This document shows, in pieces, positions 60,840-64,000 of a stretch of DNA of 64,000 nt. Both the position numbers and the translations under genes were made by a program. The DNA comes from UBA11051 sp964390495 (GTDB taxonomy: Bacteria; Armatimonadota; Zipacnadia; Zipacnadales; UBA11051). Under the pieces are notes generated by a model, which worked only from the letters and a program-made list of their open reading frames with translations, had not been told where the DNA came from and did no database searches. How positions within the stretch are numbered: the stretch's first letter is position 1; each line of letters begins with the position of its first letter. The stretch spans positions 62,001 through 126,000 of the forward strand of contig CAYMIN010000010.1 of the NCBI GenBank assembly GCA_964390495.1, written 5' to 3'.

Positions 60840-61484
60840 TTAGTCAAAGGTTTCTTCCGGCTCGATCGCCGCCAGCGCCGCCCAGATCAGCTCGCTGTCA
60901 AAGCCGCGCCGCTGCAGGTAACCATGAACGCTCCGCTTGACTTTTGGCCACTCCCGGCCCGGCATGCGATTGGCCCTTTCCGCAGCCAGTTGGTGGGCCC
61001 ATTGCTGCTCTTGCTCGGCGCTGACGGTTTGGTCCACCATCTCCTGCGCCAGGGCCCGGGGCACTCCCTCAGCCCTGAGTTTGGCTACCAGGCCCATTCG
61101 CCCCCGCTTGTCAGTGCTCAGCAGGTGATCTAGACGCTCTTGGGCATACTGCGTGTCGTTGAGGTAGCCGCGCTCAATCAACCACGCAACTACCTCGGCT
61201 ATGGTGTGTTCGGCAAACTTGTTCTTGTGCTGCAAGCGCTTTGTCAAATCTGCTACCGTGCGGGCCCTGTGACCGAGCAGTCGCAGGGCTGCCGCTTTGG
61301 CCTGAGATAGCTCTTCAGCCTGCTCAAGCCGGCTGATCTGCTGCTCGTCCAGCATCTCGCCGACTTTCAGATTGTGCCGGCCTAGCAGTTCGGCCGAGCA
61401 CCCCAGGCGGTACTCTCCGTCAACGTAAACCGATATGCGACTACTATTCTTCTTCTGCTGCTTGATAGCGGTAATCCTGTTCAC
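60840..61484 (-). CDS. recX: Regulatory protein RecX
   Basis: A 214-residue RecA modulator built from three-helix repeats, for example AAALRLLGHRARTVADLTKRLQ, EVVAWLIERGYLNDTQYAQE and RMGLVAKLRAEGVPRALAQE. GTG 61484 is preferred because GGAGG sits upstream at usable distance; GTG 61499 would add 5 residues but overlaps that site. It lies 36 nt after recA on the same strand, the common recA-recX operon. Confidence 0.92.
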   Translation of the reverse strand: MNRITAIKQQKKNSSRISVYVDGEYRLGCSAELLGRHNLKVGEMLDEQQISRLEQAEELSQAKAAALRLLGHRARTVADLTKRLQHKNKFAEHTIAEVVAWLIERGYLNDTQYAQERLDHLLSTDKRGRMGLVAKLRAEGVPRALAQEMVDQTVSAEQEQQWAHQLAAERANRMPGREWPKVKRSVHGYLQRRGFDSELIWAALAAIEPEETFD

Positions 61485-61520
61485 AGAGCCGGTTACCACC
61501 TCCGTTGTCTAGCCATCAAT

Positions 61521-62582
<1,062 letters not shown>

Positions 62583-62637
62583 CGGTTTGACCCCCTTGTC
62601 ATTCAGTGCTGTTGGTGTCGCCTCGCCACAGCCGCCC

Positions 62638-63228
62638 TCAATCCGGCAAAGTGAAAGCCTCTAAGGTCTCATAGACCTCGCCTGAGCCCGTCAGTGTGCT
62701 CTTGATCAGGCATAACTCGGCGCACTCCATCGGGCCGATCTCGGCTTGGGCATTAGCCTCGATAGTGGCCGCCAGCGCCGCGCTGGGACGTTCCCGCACC
62801 CGTCCCAAAGTGCAGTGCGGCACAAAGGGCTTGCGCTCCGGATCGGCAAGGTTCGCAGCTTTCAGCGCCTCGATGAGCGCCGCATGCAGGGCCTTGAGTT
62901 GCTCAGCACCCTCAGCGGCTCCGAGCCAGATGGTTCTGGCCCGCGGCGGCGAGGGAAACGCTCCCACGCCGCTCACTTGGGTACTGAACCGCCGGCAAGC
63001 CGCTGCGGCCTGGCGCCCGGCCTGAGCCAACTCTGCGACCCGCGCCGGCGGCGTGTCGCCGATGAAACGCAGAGTATAGTGCAAGTTGGGCGGCTTCACC
63101 CACGTGACCCGGCCGCCGGCTTGGCGCAGCCGCTGCTGCAAGGCTGCAATGCCGTCATGCAGGTGAGCCTCGATAAACACACCGTAGAAAAGCCGCAGCT
63201 TGCCACCCTTATTAGCGTCGTGGCCCAC
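62638..63228 (-). CDS. thpR: RNA 2',3'-cyclic phosphodiesterase (2'-5' RNA ligase family)
   Basis: A 196-residue two-histidine phosphoesterase. The two HxT-type motifs are NLHYTLRFIG and FVPHCTLGRV, which place the catalytic His pair. It opens 2',3'-cyclic phosphate RNA ends; ligase activity is reverse chemistry seen in vitro. GTG 63228 follows GGAG by about 10 nt. The stop of cinA lies 5 nt upstream. Translating earlier would enter cinA out of frame. Confidence 0.9.
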   Translation of the reverse strand: MGHDANKGGKLRLFYGVFIEAHLHDGIAALQQRLRQAGGRVTWVKPPNLHYTLRFIGDTPPARVAELAQAGRQAAAACRRFSTQVSGVGAFPSPPRARTIWLGAAEGAEQLKALHAALIEALKAANLADPERKPFVPHCTLGRVRERPSAALAATIEANAQAEIGPMECAELCLIKSTLTGSGEVYETLEAFTLPD

Positions 63229-63232
63229 GCCA

Positions 63233-64000
63233 TCAAGTCTCCTGCTCGTTGGTCTGCAAGATCCGTTTGCGCAGCGAACTGAGCGCCATCTGTGACACGC
63301 GGCGCTTGAACTGCTCGCGTGTGCCTGGCCAGTTCTGCTCCTGGACCTCGACACCGCGCTGGTCAGCGACTGCTAGATAGACCAGGCCGACGGGCTTCTC
63401 CTCGCTACCGCCGCCGGGACCGGCGATACCGGTAGTGGCAAGGGCGAAATCGGCTCCGAACGCAGCTCGTGCGCCCTCAGCCATCGCCTCGGCACACTGA
63501 CTGCTGACAGCCCCATAAGTTGATAGTATCTCGGAGGCGACTCCCAGAACTACCTGCTTAAGGTCGTTGGAATATGCGACCACGCTGCCCAGGAAATAGT
63601 CTGACGCGCCCGGCACATCGGTGATGCGGCTGGCAATCAGCCCGCCCGTGCAGCTCTCGGCCACTGCCAGCGTCGCCTGCCTCTCGCGCAGCAGTCGCCC
63701 GATGACCGCCTCCATGGTGTCTTCATCCACGCCGAAGATGTATTCCCCAAGCAGCTTGCGGATCGCGGCTTCGGCAGCGTCCAGGCGCTGGGTGGCGGCC
63801 TGCTCCTCGGCGGCCTTGGTAGCCAGCCGCACGCGCACCTGAGCGGGTGAGGCATAGAGCGCAATCGTGGGGTCAGTCTGGGCGGCGATGGGATCGGAGA
63901 GCACCTCGGCGACGGTGGATTCGCCGATGTCGGCCAGTAGCAGACTGCGGGTGTAGAGCCGCTCGCCGCGCTGCCCGGCCCTCTCCAGCAGGTAGGGCAC
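63233..64000 (-). CDS. cinA: CinA-family nicotinamide-nucleotide amidohydrolase, N-terminus outside window
   Basis: Only the C-terminal 255 residues are present. The C-terminal domain is complete: VAESCTGGLIASRITDVPGA, GSVVAYSNDLK, LATTGIAGPGGGSEEKPVGL. It deamidates nicotinamide mononucleotide; the missing N-terminal COG1058 domain acts on ADP-ribose-type compounds. The extra segment between the domains (AAEEQAATQRLDAAEAAIRK) is helical. It is the upstream member of the cinA-thpR-recA-recX series. Confidence 0.93.
   Translation of the reverse strand: MPYLLERAGQRGERLYTRSLLLADIGESTVAEVLSDPIAAQTDPTIALYASPAQVRVRLATKAAEEQAATQRLDAAEAAIRKLLGEYIFGVDEDTMEAVIGRLLRERQATLAVAESCTGGLIASRITDVPGASDYFLGSVVAYSNDLKQVVLGVASEILSTYGAVSSQCAEAMAEGARAAFGADFALATTGIAGPGGGSEEKPVGLVYLAVADQRGVEVQEQNWPGTREQFKRRVSQMALSSLRKRILQTNEQET

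Overview
The window is GC-rich bacterial chromosome, probably from a metagenome or draft assembly, because 37587-37686 is a run of exactly 100 N. Several traits together suggest Armatimonadota. There are two pseudopilins with the FTLIELLVVIAIIAILAAVL leader helix and an H-x9-DG C-terminal motif. There are two copies of a 649-residue polytopic protein that I recognise as the DUF6785 type. Sulfatases and unusual glycosidases are abundant, and the right edge carries the order cinA-thpR-recA-recX-rny-ymdB-spoVS. No rRNA, tRNA or ribosomal-protein gene is visible, so the phylum is an inference. Planctomycetota, Lentisphaerota and Hydrogenedentota share parts of this gene set.

Layout. 1-3.7 kb: a leftward group (CapA-like metallophosphoesterase, parvulin, amidohydrolase, truncated secreted protein) that diverges at back-to-back promoters from a GH26-like secreted hydrolase and a pseudopilin closed by a strong terminator. 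6.2-12.6 kb: a tightly spaced rightward group with a sugar-type ABC ATPase, tatC, an MrfA-like helicase, a PHP phosphoesterase, a STAS protein and an SGNH hydrolase. 12.6-14 kb: an ECF sigma factor and membrane anti-sigma factor under a sigma70-type promoter. 14.7-19.7 kb: a folate and one-carbon operon (folP, 5-formyl-THF cyclo-ligase, folB, small cupin-like gene, fchA, folD, metF). 19.7-26.2 kb: an oxidoreductase, a Cys-rich protein with an internal duplication, a hexulose-phosphate-synthase/RraA fusion, a ketopantoate-reductase-like protein and a methyl-THF methyltransferase-like protein. 26.3-29.6 kb: two glycosyltransferases and hisC, leftward.

31-49.5 kb is a catabolic island: MFS transporter, heparinase II/III-like lyase, three sulfatase-family enzymes, a GHL6-type hydrolase, an FG-GAP propeller, a flavoprotein and a GH123-like protein. 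The lyase and all three sulfatase-family proteins lack signal peptides, so import followed by cytoplasmic desulfation and cleavage of a sulfated polysaccharide is the simplest reading. Inside the island lies an ArsR-family regulator with a perfect-consensus promoter and, just downstream, an unannotated 28-codon Lys/Cys-rich micro-ORF. This is the most novel-looking item in the window. 47-58 kb holds two copies of one arrangement: a secreted glycosidase-like gene convergent with a DUF6785 gene. 58-64 kb carries spoVS and the conserved housekeeping block.

Intergenic regions carry several palindromic repeat families: an 86-bp element with 25-bp inverted arms (three copies), a tandemly repeated 148-bp unit around the assembly gap, and small GTCGGGC/GCCCGAC hairpins. 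They resemble REP/REPIN elements, and no transposase is present in the window.
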